Assembly: GCA_963969365.1 (NCBI GenBank)
Contig: OZ017753.1
Coordinates: forward strand, 2,852,001 to 2,916,000
Length of the DNA stretch: 64,000 nt
Source of the DNA: Asterochloris sp. CNOR1
Taxonomy: Eukaryota > Chlorophyta > Trebouxiophyceae > Trebouxiales > Trebouxiaceae
Reading direction: 5' to 3'
Part shown: in pieces, positions 12,922 to 23,895 of the stretch
Position numbering within the stretch: the stretch's first letter is position 1
How the letters are laid out: each line of letters starts with the position of its first letter
Translations under genes and position numbers: made by a program
Notes under the pieces: generated by a model
What the model saw: the letters and a program-made list of their open reading frames with translations, nothing else
Databases searched by the model: none
What the model was told of the DNA's origin: nothing

Positions 12922-13270
12922 TCAAAGTCTCCAGCTGCAGGGATCCTTGGCTTGTGCAGGCTGCCTGTCAAGGCTTGCCTTGAACATTGCCCGGATCAGA
13001 ACTTGAGCCTGTGTGCTTGATTTGCTGGGCCTGCGCCTGTGTTCAATCCAGCTGTGCCGCTGCGGCTGGAGCGGGAGCTCAGCAGGGCTCTGTGGACGCT
13101 CTGCTTGGCTGCCAGTGGCAGGGGTCCCAGGCCAACTCATCATAGCAACCTTGTACCACGATGAGGCCAGGCCGCCTGGCTTGGTCCTGTTGCATCTCAC
13201 AAGCGCAGAACCTGTTATCACTGCTGGAGGTCTGGCGGGAGAAGCATTCTACTCATCAGAAAGCGCCGCA
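12922..13270 (-). pseudogene. Dead duplicate of MSL-like gene exon 1
   Basis: The stretch aligns by eye with 8030-8400, the first exon of the MSL-like gene. The frame reads VRCNRTKPGG at the start against MGRNRSEPGS in the gene, and SWIEHRRRPSKS against SWIGQKRRPSNL further on. The start codon is lost and no following MSL exons are present. It lies just downstream of SDR copy 2 exactly as the true exon 1 lies downstream of SDR copy 1, so it marks the boundary of a tandem duplication that carried the MSL 5' end along with the SDR gene. Confidence 0.7.
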
Positions 13271-13439
13271 GCCTATCGATTTGAAAGTTTGCCACAGAAA
13301 AGAGTCAGAGTGTGGGGGCATCACTGTGCAGCAAAGTACATTGCCATGTACACATTGAACTCAGGCCTCATCAGAGGCTAGGTTCATGTGGAAAGAAAGA
13401 CATCAATATTGTACAGACTGTGTGTCGCTGCACCGAGCC

Positions 13440-15476
13440 TCAGTATGGAATGTCGTTTCCCTTCTCAAAGCTCACAAAGCGGCCGCTGTCCTCCAGGGTA
13501 AGGTTGGCAATGACCCCCTGCTGGCCAGCAATGCTGGTGTGGGGGTCCAGAGGCGGCTTCGTGCCCATCTTCTCAGCAGTGCCATTGCCCATGTCGGTGG
13601 CCACCCAACCAGGACAGATGGCTATGACAATGACCTTGTCCTCCTTCAGGCTGCAGGAGGACAGGGAGCCCCTTTTTACCAGCCGCATGCTGAGCACCGT
13701 AGGCCTTTGTGCTGCAGCTGCTGCTGGCAAACAGTGTTCACAGCAGCGATGTCAACAGCCTGCACGCCTTGAATGCTGCTGGTGGGAGTGGGGAGGCCAG
13801 GCATTGGCTTGGCAAGTCCATTCCGTTGGGATGAATAGCTCAGGTGGCAAGCAGAGCACATGCCAGTCTTGCTGTGGGCTGGATGCTCACCTGTTGGCCA
13901 GCACAGCAGTCTGCATGTTGAGCGCTGCTTTGCTGGAATTGTAAGCCACAAATTTGCTGGCCATAACGCCATACTCCTGCTTTCTGCAGCATGTACACAC
14001 AGCCTTAACGTCAGGCACCAAGCCACTGTCATACCGCCCATCAGTTGGGCAGGCCACCCTGTGTCCATGTAAGAGGGTTTGGGCGATAACGTCAGTACAT
14101 AGACAGATGCTCAAGTGAATAGCATCAACATCAGCAACCCCTATGTGTAGCAGCAAACAATTGCCTCGTAGCTGGCATGCATCTGCTGCTGCGGCAAGAG
14201 TTCAACATCTGCCCTAACCACAGCAGGAAACACCCCCACGCTGCTTTCTGCATCATCTCCCCTCAGTCATGCAGCACGGTACATGCAGCACCCTGACCAG
14301 AACATAGCTGCAGCAGCTGGGCTGCAAGACAAGATGCATTGTTTCTGCACCTAAGCTGCAGCAGCTTTTGTAAGAGAGGCTGGCCGCCCAACTTTCAAAC
14401 ACAAAGAGCTGCTTACCATACAAGAGGGGCAACCCCCACTGTTGAATATGGTGCAGCCTGTCATAGGTCTCCGACGAGCAATGCTCAGAGCAGAAGAGCA
14501 GACCAGGTGCATTGCAACCCCCCTTCACCCCAGGCCCACCTGTTGGTCGAGATGGACCCCAGGGTGGAGCTGATGTTGATGACTTTGCGGGTGTCCTTCT
14601 TCAGCAAGAGGGGCAGCAACGCCTGCGTCACCCTCAGGGGCCCCACCACGTTCACGTCCAGAATCTTCAGGTACTCTGCAGGGTCCCTGCAAGCACACAA
14701 AAGATGATGGCGTGTCAAATATGGATTTAAAGCTGCGCCATCTTTCCATTCCAGGCGCCCCATAGCCAACTGTGTAGTGTGAAAGGTGATGTACATCAGG
14801 TGCTCATGATTAGCAAGGAGCAGTGCAGCACAGCTTGTTTAAAGCGCAACAGGTGCTGCTAGCGCTGGCCGGCTTGCAAGCCCGAGGGCCTTCAGGCACA
14901 GCGCGGATTCCCAAAGCAATGCACAGACAGACACCAACGTGGGCTGCTTTCTATGAAGCTATATGACACATGCAGCCGTTTGCATGCACATAGCAGGCGA
15001 ACTCACAGCTCCTGGGGCTTGATGCTGAAACCGTCCAGGATTCCAGCATTGTTCACAATGCCATCTGTAGGCACCAACAAGGCATTTCAGCCTGTGCAGA
15101 CAAGACCAGCAGAGTACGTTCCACCTTGAACGAGCTAACTTACCGATGCCATCTGGGAACTGCTGGCTGATCTGCTGTGCGGCAGCCTGCACTTTCAAAC
15201 ACATGTCAGAAGCTGCTGCATTCAGAGCATGTGTGCATGCACTGGCACGTCATGCAGGTGGCCTGCCTTGACAGACGTGGAGTCTGCTGTGTCCAGGGAG
15301 ATCAGGGCCAACTTGTCCTTGTACTCTTTGTGCAGCTCAGTGAGGGCCTCAGACTTGCTGGGGGACCTTGCTGCTGCTATTATGATGAAACCCTGCTTCA
15401 GAAATTGCTTCACATGCTCCAGTCCCAGGCCACGCGACGCTCCTGTTACGACCCATGTCTCTTGCTGTGGTGCCAT
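13440..15476 (-). CDS. Short-chain dehydrogenase/reductase, copy 2 (intact)
   Basis: Paralogue of the gene at 8647-10791 with the same six-exon structure: 15267-15476, 15144-15186, 15007-15064, 14540-14686, 13891-13983, 13440-13650. Exon lengths are identical, giving 253 aa. TGASRGLG, the catalytic YNSSK motif and the C-terminal GRFVSFEKGNDIPY are retained. Differences are mostly conservative (for example FIIIAAARSPSK against FTIVAAARSPSK), which indicates purifying selection. Intron 1 again begins with GC (GTCAAG/GCAGGC). Substrate is unknown. It is the middle gene of the triplet, with a dead MSL exon on its 3' side and a Helitron fragment on its 5' side. Confidence 0.9.
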
Positions 15477-15537
15477 CTTGAATCTGATCCAGTTGTGACT
15501 CGTGTGATGTGCAAGAAATCAACGGCAGACTCTCTGA

Positions 15538-15650
15538 GACCTGCTTGTAAGGTGTGTTCATGTCCAACGGCATTGCTGAGGACCTGCTCGTAAGGCATGT
15601 GTTCATGTCTGACGGCATTGTTGAGAACCTGCTCAAGTAAGCAAGGTATA
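15538..15650. repeat. Tandem repeat, about 44 bp, two units plus partial
   Basis: The phrase GACCTGCTcGTAAGGcaTG..TTCATGTC..ACGGCATTG.TGAG occurs twice in a row upstream of SDR copy 2, followed by a partial third unit (AACCTGCTCAAGTAAG). One unit of the same sequence is found upstream of SDR copy 3 near 19670-19712. Confidence 0.7.
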
Positions 15651-17060
15651 ACGACACTGATGGCCGCTTGGCGTGAGCTCACACATCTTCGGCATTTTTA
15701 CTTTTCCTTGGTTTTTTTCAAGGGTACCATTTAGAGCCAGGAATTGTGCAAATTTCCAGCGTTCAGAGTTGATTGTGCGTTGTCTGATCTTGGGTTGAAT
15801 GTTGAGGCTTCCTTCTACACAAAAAAGGTGCAGATGCTTGCCCTGGTGGGATCTCTTCCTGCCAGAACCACAATGCTGTCCTCTGAACTGACTCTGGACA
15901 ATGCCACATACAGCTGCCCGTGCCATTCTGATCAACTGACCCGCCATCAATGACGCACTGTGCATTCTGCTGACGAAGGCACCTTTGCACTGGGAGCACA
16001 CACGCACCTGTGTCTTAGCCCAGAACAGCGCCTTGCAGTGCTCGCACTCCTCGACCTTGTTGCCCAGCTGATGGCGGCCATCATAGTCCGTGCATTTAGA
16101 GCTTGCCAGCTTGCTGTGCGATATTTTGAGGATTGGGGTGCAAGGCCTGTGGGTCACACGATGCCCAGCCCGTGCTGCCACATCTACATTGTGCAAACAG
16201 TTGTCAGAGGCAGCTCGCCTGAGCACATTTGCATCAGCACTGTCCAACGCTGCCTGCTGCAATGCTTGCTGCCGCTCATTGAGTACAACTGCATCTTGTG
16301 GTGCACGCCATGCCTGCTGCCGCCAAAATCTGACTGCTTGTCCGGCGGCAGCAGCAGCAGCAGCCCCGTCAGCAGCCGTCAGCACGCGGCCGCACGTCTG
16401 TGGCTTGCACAGGTTGGCTGCCCGCTGCAGCAGCGTCAGCAGCTGTCCTGTGCGTTATGGCAGCAGCCCGTTGCAATGTTGCTGGGCTTTGGCAGCTTGG
16501 TCAGCAGCCCTGTCAGCAGCCAGCTGCTGCGAGGCGCAGACTGCTCTTCACCGCACCAGTCTGGCTGTGCCCCGCGGCCTCCACCTCTAAAGCTGGCCCG
16601 CTGCATGGCTGTTTTGCCTTGGAGTCCTTGCGGCCCTTCGCGGCCGGAGGAGCTCAGAATGTCTGGGTCTGCACTCTGTTTGCTGGCTGATCTGTTGCGG
16701 AGGCACAGTGCCACTTGCTGAGCCACATCATAGATGAGGCTGGCCTGCTGCATGTCTGTTGGCCTACATGGGCATCAGCTGCGATGCACCTCCTCTTGTA
16801 TGAGTGTCTGGAGGCCAGAATGGGGCAGGGGCACCAAGGCAGGCTGGCAGCAGTCCCTGACGGCAGCTTTGCCTGGTGGGGCTGCTGGGGCTGCTTTGCG
16901 AGGGGCCTCCTGTGGCTCAGAGTGGTGGAAGCTTGTCATGATTTAGCTGCTGTGAAAGAGCGACTGTGCTGTCCCTTCCGCGCCTGCTGTGGCTCAGTGC
17001 TGGCAGCTGCTGCCTCAGGGGCCTGGTTCTCTGTTCCTTGCTGAGCTCTGGCTGGGGAAC
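15650..17060 (-). mobile_element. Internally deleted Helitron fragment
   Basis: On the minus strand, an Ala/Gln/Arg-rich stretch (about 16385-16080) leads into RHQLGNKVEECEHCKALFW and then VRVCSQCKGAFV. This resembles the Cys-rich segment near the front of algal Helitron proteins. About 40 nt later, in another frame (15921 to stop near 15815), comes HGQLYVALSRVSSEDSIVVL, the C-terminal motif VI signature of Helitron (Pif1-like) helicases. The Rep and most helicase domains are missing, so the element is a non-autonomous deletion product. Termini were not located; the right limit is a guess from Ala/Gln-rich frames extending to about 17050. It sits where the duplicated upstream block of SDR copy 2 would be expected. 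Confidence 0.6.
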
Positions 17061-17284
17061 CTGGTATCATATCACCTCACTTTGGCCCTACACTCATAGG
17101 TGGCAACACAGCAGAGAAGTGCCCATGCCTTTTCCCTGGCTTTGACCGCCATGCTGCTCAGAGGCTACTGTTAACTAACGCCCACTCATTGCAATGAGTG
17201 TGCAAACGATTCAATGAAGTGCCAGGTTCATGTTGAAAGGGAGACATCAATATTTTATGGACCCTGTATGTGGCCATGCCAGCC

Positions 17285-19602
17285 TCAGTATGAGATGTCA
17301 TTTCCCTTCTCAAAGCTTACAAAGCGGCCGCTGTCTTCCAGAGTGAGGCCTGCAATGACCAGCTGCTGGCGTGGGGGTCCAGCGGCGGCTTCGTGCCCAT
17401 CTCTCTGGCAGAGGCACCGCCCATGTCGGTGTCGACCCAACCAGGACACATGGCTATGACGATGACCTTGTCCTCCTTCAGGCTGCAGGAGAACAGAGAG
17501 CAGCCTTTTGCCAGCCCCATGCTGGGCACCGCAGGCCTTTGTGCTGCAGCTGCTGCTGGCACGCAGTGTTTACAGCAGTCACTTGATCAGCCTGCACAAC
17601 CTGACTGCCGCTGGCAGGCAACGCTGCCAGTCATAGTGCTGGTGCAGATGGGCCTGCCAGGCATTTGCTTGGCAAGCCCAATTGGCGCGAGACGCTCAGG
17701 CGGCAAGCAAAGCACATGCCACTCTTGCTGTGGGCTGGATGCTCACCTGTTGGCCAGTACAGCAGTCTGCATGTTGAGCGCTGCTTTGCTGGAAGTGTAG
17801 GCCTCATATCTGCTGGACATCAGGCCAAACTCCTGCTTTCTGCAAGCAGCCATCATAGTCGGACAGGCAACCCTGTGCCACAACGCTGCATCAGCCTGCC
17901 CTGCTGGCCATGTATGAGGATCTAGGCAATGAAGTCAGTATGCAGACAGATGCTCAAGTGAATAGCATCAACATCAGCAACCCCTATGTGTAGCAGCAAC
18001 AAATTGCCACACAGCTGGCACGCATCTGCTGCTGCCACAACAGTTCAACATCTGCCCTAACCCCAGCAGGAAACACCCCCACGATGCTTTCTGCATCATC
18101 TCCCCTCAGTCATGCAGCACGGTACATGCAGCAGCCTGACCAGAACACAGCTGCAGCAGCAGGGCTGCTAGACAAGATGCATTGTTTTCTGCACCTGAGC
18201 TGCAGCAGCATCTGTAAGGGAGGCTGGCCGCCTGGCTTTTGAAAACAAAGAGCTTCATACTATACAGAAGGGGCAGCCCCAAGCTAGATGTGGGCAGCCA
18301 GTCACAGGGCCTCCCATGAGCAATGGTCAGAGCACACTGATCTACCAGCCACGCCGAAAAGGCCCACCTGTGGGTTGATATGGAACCCATGGTGGAGCTG
18401 ATGTTGATGACCTTACGGGTGTCCTTCTTGAGCAGTGAAGGTAGCAATGCCTGGGTCACCCTCAGAGGCCCCACCACATTCACATTCAAGACATTAAGGT
18501 ATTCTGCGGGGTCCCTGCAAGCAAATAGAAGCTGATGGCATGGGACAAGATGGTGACTGCGCGTCTTCAAGCCACGCTGTTCGTCTCTTGGTAGCCACTT
18601 CTTTAGTGAGAAAGCGGATCTACAGCAGGTGTTGGTGGAGGGCAAGGAGCAATGCAGCATCAGCCTGCGTCACGCTGAAACTGCAACAGGTGCTGCTAGC
18701 GCTGGCCTGCTGCTTGTAGGGCACCTCAGGCCCCCTGCAGGGGCTGTGCATGGGTGAGTTTGGTGCACCCCTCTCAGTAACATGGCTGCTGCACTTCCAT
18801 TGCACAGAAACAGGTGCCCTGCATGAATGCACAGGCTGGGCCAGACTGACAGCGACAAGCATGCAGCATTGGCCTCTTCTAAACATGTCTCAAGGCACCT
18901 TGCAGCCATTCACACACACTGGTGACAGGCACGCTGCACTCCCACATGAATGCCTGGGAAGGAGTTGCCGATAGTGTACATGAAGCAGACTTGCCTTGAT
19001 CTCAGATGCGCTTTAGGCACAGTGCAGGTTGCCCAGCGCAATGCACAAACACTGTGACAGACAACTGCCCTGCTTTGTATGAAGCAGGACTGCGTATGCA
19101 GCCGCTTCCATGCAGCATAAGGGGTGCACTTACAGCTCCTGGGGCTTGGTGCAGAAATTCTCAGCGATACCAGCATTGTTGACGATGCCATCTGCAGGCA
19201 CCAGTGCAGCAAGTCAGCCTGTACAGACAAGATCGGCAGGGTACATCACACCGCCTTGAATCAGCTTCACTCACCAATGCCATCAGGAAACCGCTGGCTG
19301 ATCTGCTGTGCGGCAGCCTGCAGTCTGAGGATACATGTCAGACGCTGCTGCATGCAGAGCATGTTTGCACGTACAGGCACATCAAGCTTGCCTTGACAGA
19401 GGTAGAGTCCGCCGTCTCCAGGGATACCAGGGCCAGTTTGTCTTTGTAACCTTTGTGCAGCTTGGTGAGGGCCTCAGACTTGCTGGGGGACCTTGCTGCT
19501 GCAACTACAATTGAACCCCTGCTGCAGATATTGCTTCACATGCTCCAACCCCAGGCCACGTGAGGCTCCTGTGACGACCCATGTCTCCTGCTGTGGTGCC
19601 AT
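17285..19602 (-). pseudogene. Short-chain dehydrogenase, copy 3 (broken)
   Basis: Third head-to-tail copy of the SDR gene, same exon order and splice sites, including the GC donor of intron 1 (GTCAAG/GCAAGC). Exon 1 (19392-19602) is 211 nt instead of 210: one extra base follows the QGF codons and shifts the frame inside the cofactor-binding fold. The last exon (17285-17482) is 198 nt instead of 211, a 13-nt deletion after the KPPLDPH region that shifts the frame again. Other exons look normal, for example the homologue of DPAEYLKILDVNVVGPLRVT. Two independent frame breaks make a pseudogene likely. If either is an assembly error the gene could still be expressed in part. Confidence 0.8.
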
Positions 19603-20647
19603 CATGTATCTGATTGATTTGTGACTAGTTTGCCGTGCAAAGAAAACCACGACAGACTGTCTGGGACCTGCTCGTACGGTATGTTCATATCTGACAGCAT
19701 TGCTGAGGAACCAAACGTAACGTGTATCAATATTCTGCTCCCAGTGGAGGCACTCTTGTCATTCAATTGAGACTGACTCTTTTTGCAGAAAAGCACAAGC
19801 ATGGCCTGTGGCATCATGCAGCGCAGCTGCATGCGCACCTGAGCTCACTGCCATGGCGCAGCATTATGGTAACATGGCAATCTTCTCAGTCTGGATCTGT
19901 CTACCAGGCGGCGCCTCGGCAAAGAAGTGTACACTTGGGTTTCCTGTGGCTTGGTGCGCAGCAGACACCCAGCTCTGCCATGCTGCTGTCTCAGAGACAT
20001 TCACAATGGCCACTGACAACAATAGCCCACTCATGGCAGCTCTTCTCCAAGCCAAGGTCATATCCAGAGAGCTGTAGCATGGCCGCAGAGAAAGCTCAAG
20101 TGTGGCAGGTCTCATGCCCTGTGCTTCCCGGGCTCTGCTGCGCCTCCGCTGAACAAGGTGTGCTGTTTGCTGTGCAGAACTGAGCGCTCCCAGCCTTTTG
20201 CTTGCCCTGCTCTGGTGAGGCAGATGTGTGAACTTGTCATCATGCAGTGTCACACGTTAACAGTGTTAACGCATGTCCTCTGCAATCCTGTTGCTTCAAA
20301 CTCTTGGACGACCTCAACATCAACAGGGTTGGTTCCACCACATAGCATCTCAGCCTTGGCTGGCCTGGTGGAGCAGAAGCAGCACCGCAATGCCACGTCC
20401 ATTCCTCTGAGCAGCAATTTTCTTGTCAACTGCCTCTTTACCAGAGGGTGCTGCTGAGTGCTGCATGGTATTGGATGCAGCATGTGGCTGGGCACACTCC
20501 CAGTTTGTATAGGGTTGGTACAGCAAGCTCTTCCTGCCTGACTGGACAGCACCTGTTTTCCAATCCCACTGGCGGGCAGTCTCCGCTGTGAACAGCACAA
20601 AGCACAATCTGGTTGATGTACCGTAGTTTAATCACAGCCACAAAAAC
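19603..20647. other. Upstream block of SDR copy 3, duplicate of 10960-11740
   Basis: Contains one unit of the 44-bp repeat seen upstream of copy 2 (about 19670-19712). From about 19790 to 20560 it carries the degraded copy of the block upstream of SDR copy 1. No complete gene is seen. The minus-strand frame RPAKAEMLCGGTNPVDVEVV parallels RPAKAETQGGAGDSVDVEVI at 11480-11560. Confidence 0.55.
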
Positions 20648-20720
20648 TGTTGTCGGTGAGTTTCGATCTCACGACCTCCAGAGTCACAATCTGACGCGCT
20701 ACCAGCTGCGCCACGACAAC
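20648..20720 (-). tRNA. tRNA-His (anticodon GTG)
   Basis: The minus strand folds into a full cloverleaf of 73 nt. The acceptor arm GTTGTCG/CGACAAC pairs perfectly, the D stem is GCGC/GCGC, the anticodon stem is TCAGA/TCTGG with loop TTGTGAC (anticodon GTG), the variable loop is AGGTC, and the T stem is GTGAG/CTCAC with loop ATCGAAA. Discriminator is A73, followed by G then TTTTT, a Pol III terminator. No intron. The T loop starts with A instead of the usual T54, and base -1 is A, so G-1 would be added after transcription as is usual for nuclear tRNA-His. The D-arm and anticodon-stem sequence is closer to Met/Trp-type bodies. Confidence 0.82.
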
Positions 20721-22593
20721 TTCTCTATTGTGCGAATTTCATGCAAACAGTACCGCGTCGCATCTTATACTTGCGTTCTCCATGTATGCAGCAGATGACC
20801 TGCATGTCAGGCGCCGCAGGGGGGTCTTCAAGGCGCTGCAAACAACACTTCGCAACCTGTTTGAGAGTGTGCATGCAAGGTGTGCAAGAGGAACATGAAG
20901 CACATCGCAACATGACTACAACAATGGAACACTGGGCCCTTCATTGCTGCCAGCGAAATGTCAGAGCGTACCAGGCTGTCTGGATTGCATGTCTGACTGG
21001 GCGGAGATCTTGATGCTGCTTCTGTTGGCTGTACCAAAGTTGCACCTGACTTCACTGTCTAGCATTGGCGGATTTGTGCATCTCTGACTATAAGATGCAG
21101 GACTTTATTGGCAACCCACCATAATAAGATTGAGCTCTGAGTTTCTCAAGAGGGGCATGGCCCACTCAGCTGAGTAATCAAAGGGCCTTCCTCTGAGTGC
21201 AATCAGGCGGGAGTCTCAGGTGTCTGTGAGTCATAGATAGCCAATTTGCAGTGTTGCGCAGAGCGCATCACAGGTCTCTCATGCTTGACTGTCTCCAGAA
21301 CCATGCCTTTGTCATAGATATGTGACATTTTTAGGTTGGTGTGAGGAGGTAAAGAATTTAAGGGCCAAATGATGCCGCAAGCATCAAGTGCATACCTGAG
21401 CAGCATTAATATGTATTGGGGGGATTGTGTACCAACATGCTCACAAATGCTGATGTGGTAGGTGAAATCAGCTTGCTGCAGAAGGCTCTTCGAATGTGTC
21501 ATGTTTTCACAAGCAGGAAGAAAGCTTAACCTTTGAAAGGCTGCCCAAGAAAGCTTCAAAAGTTATGTTTGTTGCTGAGTGGCATGTGGATAAAGAGACT
21601 GGAAATCAGCGTTCCCTGAATGCTTGACTGTAGGCCAGCATTCAGAAGGCTTGTCAAGGTGATGCCGCAGCTGCAATGCATTGCCCAAGGTGGCACAGAG
21701 GTCACACGTGTGGTGCATCGGGGGTGCATGCTGAACAAAGCACATGAAATGTGCCCTGCCCATCAAGATTATATTGGTATCACCAACCTATGCATATGGC
21801 CCAGGCTGGAATGACATACAGGTTGCCAGACCATTGCTGCATGCAATGCGCATTGCACTGTTGAAAGCGGCACTCAGGCCATATGGCATGCTGTGCAGCG
21901 TATGTAAACTAACAGCACATGAGATGGCTTCACAATGCCCTGGGCCAACTCTGCAGTACCAACAACCATTCACAGCAGCTCAGGCTAATTAAATATTGAC
22001 CAGCTAGCAAGCCCAAGTGCTGCAGTCACAGTGATGAAATCAAGGCCATAATGGGGATTTTATGCATGTTGAGGAAGTCACCACAGCTAATTCCATGGTG
22101 TTGCTCTGCTTTCAGCTAAAGCTTACAGAAGCTGCCGCCCAGGTTGACTTCACGGACACACCACAAAAACAATGTCTGTTTGATTGCAACAATGACATGA
22201 CTTGCTGGTATGCCACTAGTGAGTACTCAGCTGCTTGGTTTGCTAGCCTTTCAGACTGTGGTAGTATCAGCAGCTGTCTTGCGCACGTCTTCAGAAAATC
22301 TGCACTGCAGCGTCTCAAGCTTGACCTTAAGGTTCAGTGCGTGCAGGCACAGGTGAAGACATGTGCAACAATAGCTTAGCCACAGCCGCCCAGGCTCACC
22401 TATGATAAGACTGCTGCCGATGTCGTGCCCAGATAGCAGCAGGGATGGCCATTGCGCTAGCGGCCACTAGCACGCCCAGTACAATACTTGCTACCGCTCC
22501 AGCTGCGTGCATTGAGCACTAGTCAAGTTTCAAGCGGGCATGGTGGCGCAACTTTATTGCGCGCTGCCTGTGCTGGCATTGTGCCCCTTCATT
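20721..22593. other. Unassigned region with one exon-like segment
   Basis: Somewhat more AT-rich than its surroundings. A 118-codon open frame on the minus strand at 21203-21559 has no recognisable motif. On the plus strand 22118-22210 follows a good acceptor (TGCTTTCAG) and reads TPQKQCLFDCNNDMTCWYAT. The C-x3-C-x5-C spacing recalls PAN/apple-type modules of secreted proteins, but no upstream start or downstream exons could be linked. No gene is called. Confidence 0.35.
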
Positions 22594-23704
22594 TCACTGC
22601 TGTCCATGCCCCAAGCATGTTGCCAGCAATACCAAGTAACCCAGCTTGTCACCGCTCAGATGGCTGGAATGCTCAGGATCAGTGCTGCCTTGGGCACCCC
22701 CAGTCACAGGACCTGGGCTCATGGGGCTCCTGTCTGGTAGTGCCGCAGCAGGAGACAGGGAAGCTGCAGCCCCGACTGATGTGGCATCTGCACTCCCACA
22801 CTGGAGGCCATTGAAAGGTACCTGCACACAACCATAGGAGGGATGGGAGCAGCCAACTTACATCAGGCAGCTCTATACCTGTTTCATTTGGCAAAAAGGA
22901 GGTCAGCCACCACACCTCCTGACAGAGCTCCTCGGCGCCGCATGCTGGGCTGCATCCTGTGGTGGCTGAGACTGCAAAGACAATGGCGCATGTTGTGAGC
23001 AAGACTCAAGTCTGGCTAGGTGCACTGGCAGAGGCCTTGACGTCACCTGCTGGTGCTGATGCCAGGTCAGGTGAGGTAGCTGAGACACTGGTCTTGGCCA
23101 TACAGTTGAAGCTAGCTGAGTTCTCATCCTGCAAGCGACATGCAACTTGCCTCATTTGCACGTGCACTATGGCAATGGCCTGCTTAGCTGCCCTGAACAA
23201 AGCCATTGATGTTATCTCTTGCAGCTTCTTGGCAGCATGGCATTGTCACTACTACTAGGGTCAATGCTGCAAAGCCCTGCCTGCATGCAACTCTGACTAT
23301 CCGTGCATGCTGGGCTGCATCCACTGCTGTCGACGGACGGGAGGTCTGCAAAGGACAAGCAGATTCTTAGGCACCTGAACATGGCGACAGGTGGCACTGT
23401 CTGCTATCCAAGATATTGGAGATAGTAGCTGGGGACGCACCTGATGGCATGCTTGTTGTGGGAGCAGAGGTCTCAGACCTGCTGCTTCTGTCCACGCATG
23501 TGAAAGTCGCGGCGCTCCCGTCCTGCAAGAACAATGCTTGTCACGAAGCCGCATACATACTCCATCAAGTTACTGACAGTAGTATCAAAATTCTTTTCAA
23601 AGCACCTGAATGCAGATCTGCACTGATGAGCATGCAGGCTGGCATCCCTGCGAAGCAGTGCGAGTAGCCCACACCAGGAGGGCCAAGCACCGCAAAACAA
23701 GCAT
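22594..23704 (-). CDS. Small secreted Cys-rich repeat protein, unrecognised
   Basis: Unrecognised family. Exon 23606-23704 starts with a signal peptide (MLVLRCLALLVWATRTASQG). It is followed by the first of three similar modules: GCQPACSSVQICIQ + DGSAATFTC (exon 23479-23522), GCSPACTDSQSCMQ (23281-23345) + DENSASFNC (23047-23128), and GCSPACGAEELCQE (22916-22971) + VPFNGLQC. Each module is split by an intron after the C-x-Q/E residues. The last exon 22594-22821 adds a Ser/Pro/Gly-rich tail ending in a short hydrophobic stretch (LGYLVLLATCL), possibly a GPI-anchor signal. About 190 aa. The junction between the second and third exons is one base out of phase in my model, so one splice site is wrong or the sequence has an error. 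The intron after SCMQ appears to use a GC donor. It is divergent from the beta-propeller gene, sharing a 191-bp promoter. Confidence 0.6.
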
Positions 23705-23895
23705 TGTAGACCGCCTAGGGGTCGCGGGACTTACAAAAATTGTTGTACCAGCCGGTGCATGGTACATTATTAAAAATCCAAAATCTGCCAATGGCAGATG
23801 TGCTGGTACTACCAGCACATTTTCGATAATCCTTCTCCAGGTTCCGTGCTCCAGTCTACATCCACATTAGCTCAAAGGCTGCTGAAAACACAGCA
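23705..23895. promoter_or_regulatory. 191-bp bidirectional promoter with two adjacent palindromes
   Basis: Only 191 bp separate the start codons of two divergent secreted-protein genes. The interval holds a 7-bp-arm inverted repeat (ATCTGCC-aat... GGCAGAT, 23783-23799). Overlapping it by two bases is an 11-bp-arm perfect inverted repeat (ATGTGCTGGTA-c-TACCAGCACAT, 23798-23820). An AT-rich TTATTAAAAAT element lies at 23767-23777. These are candidate regulator-binding sites shared by both genes; no factor can be named. Confidence 0.5.
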
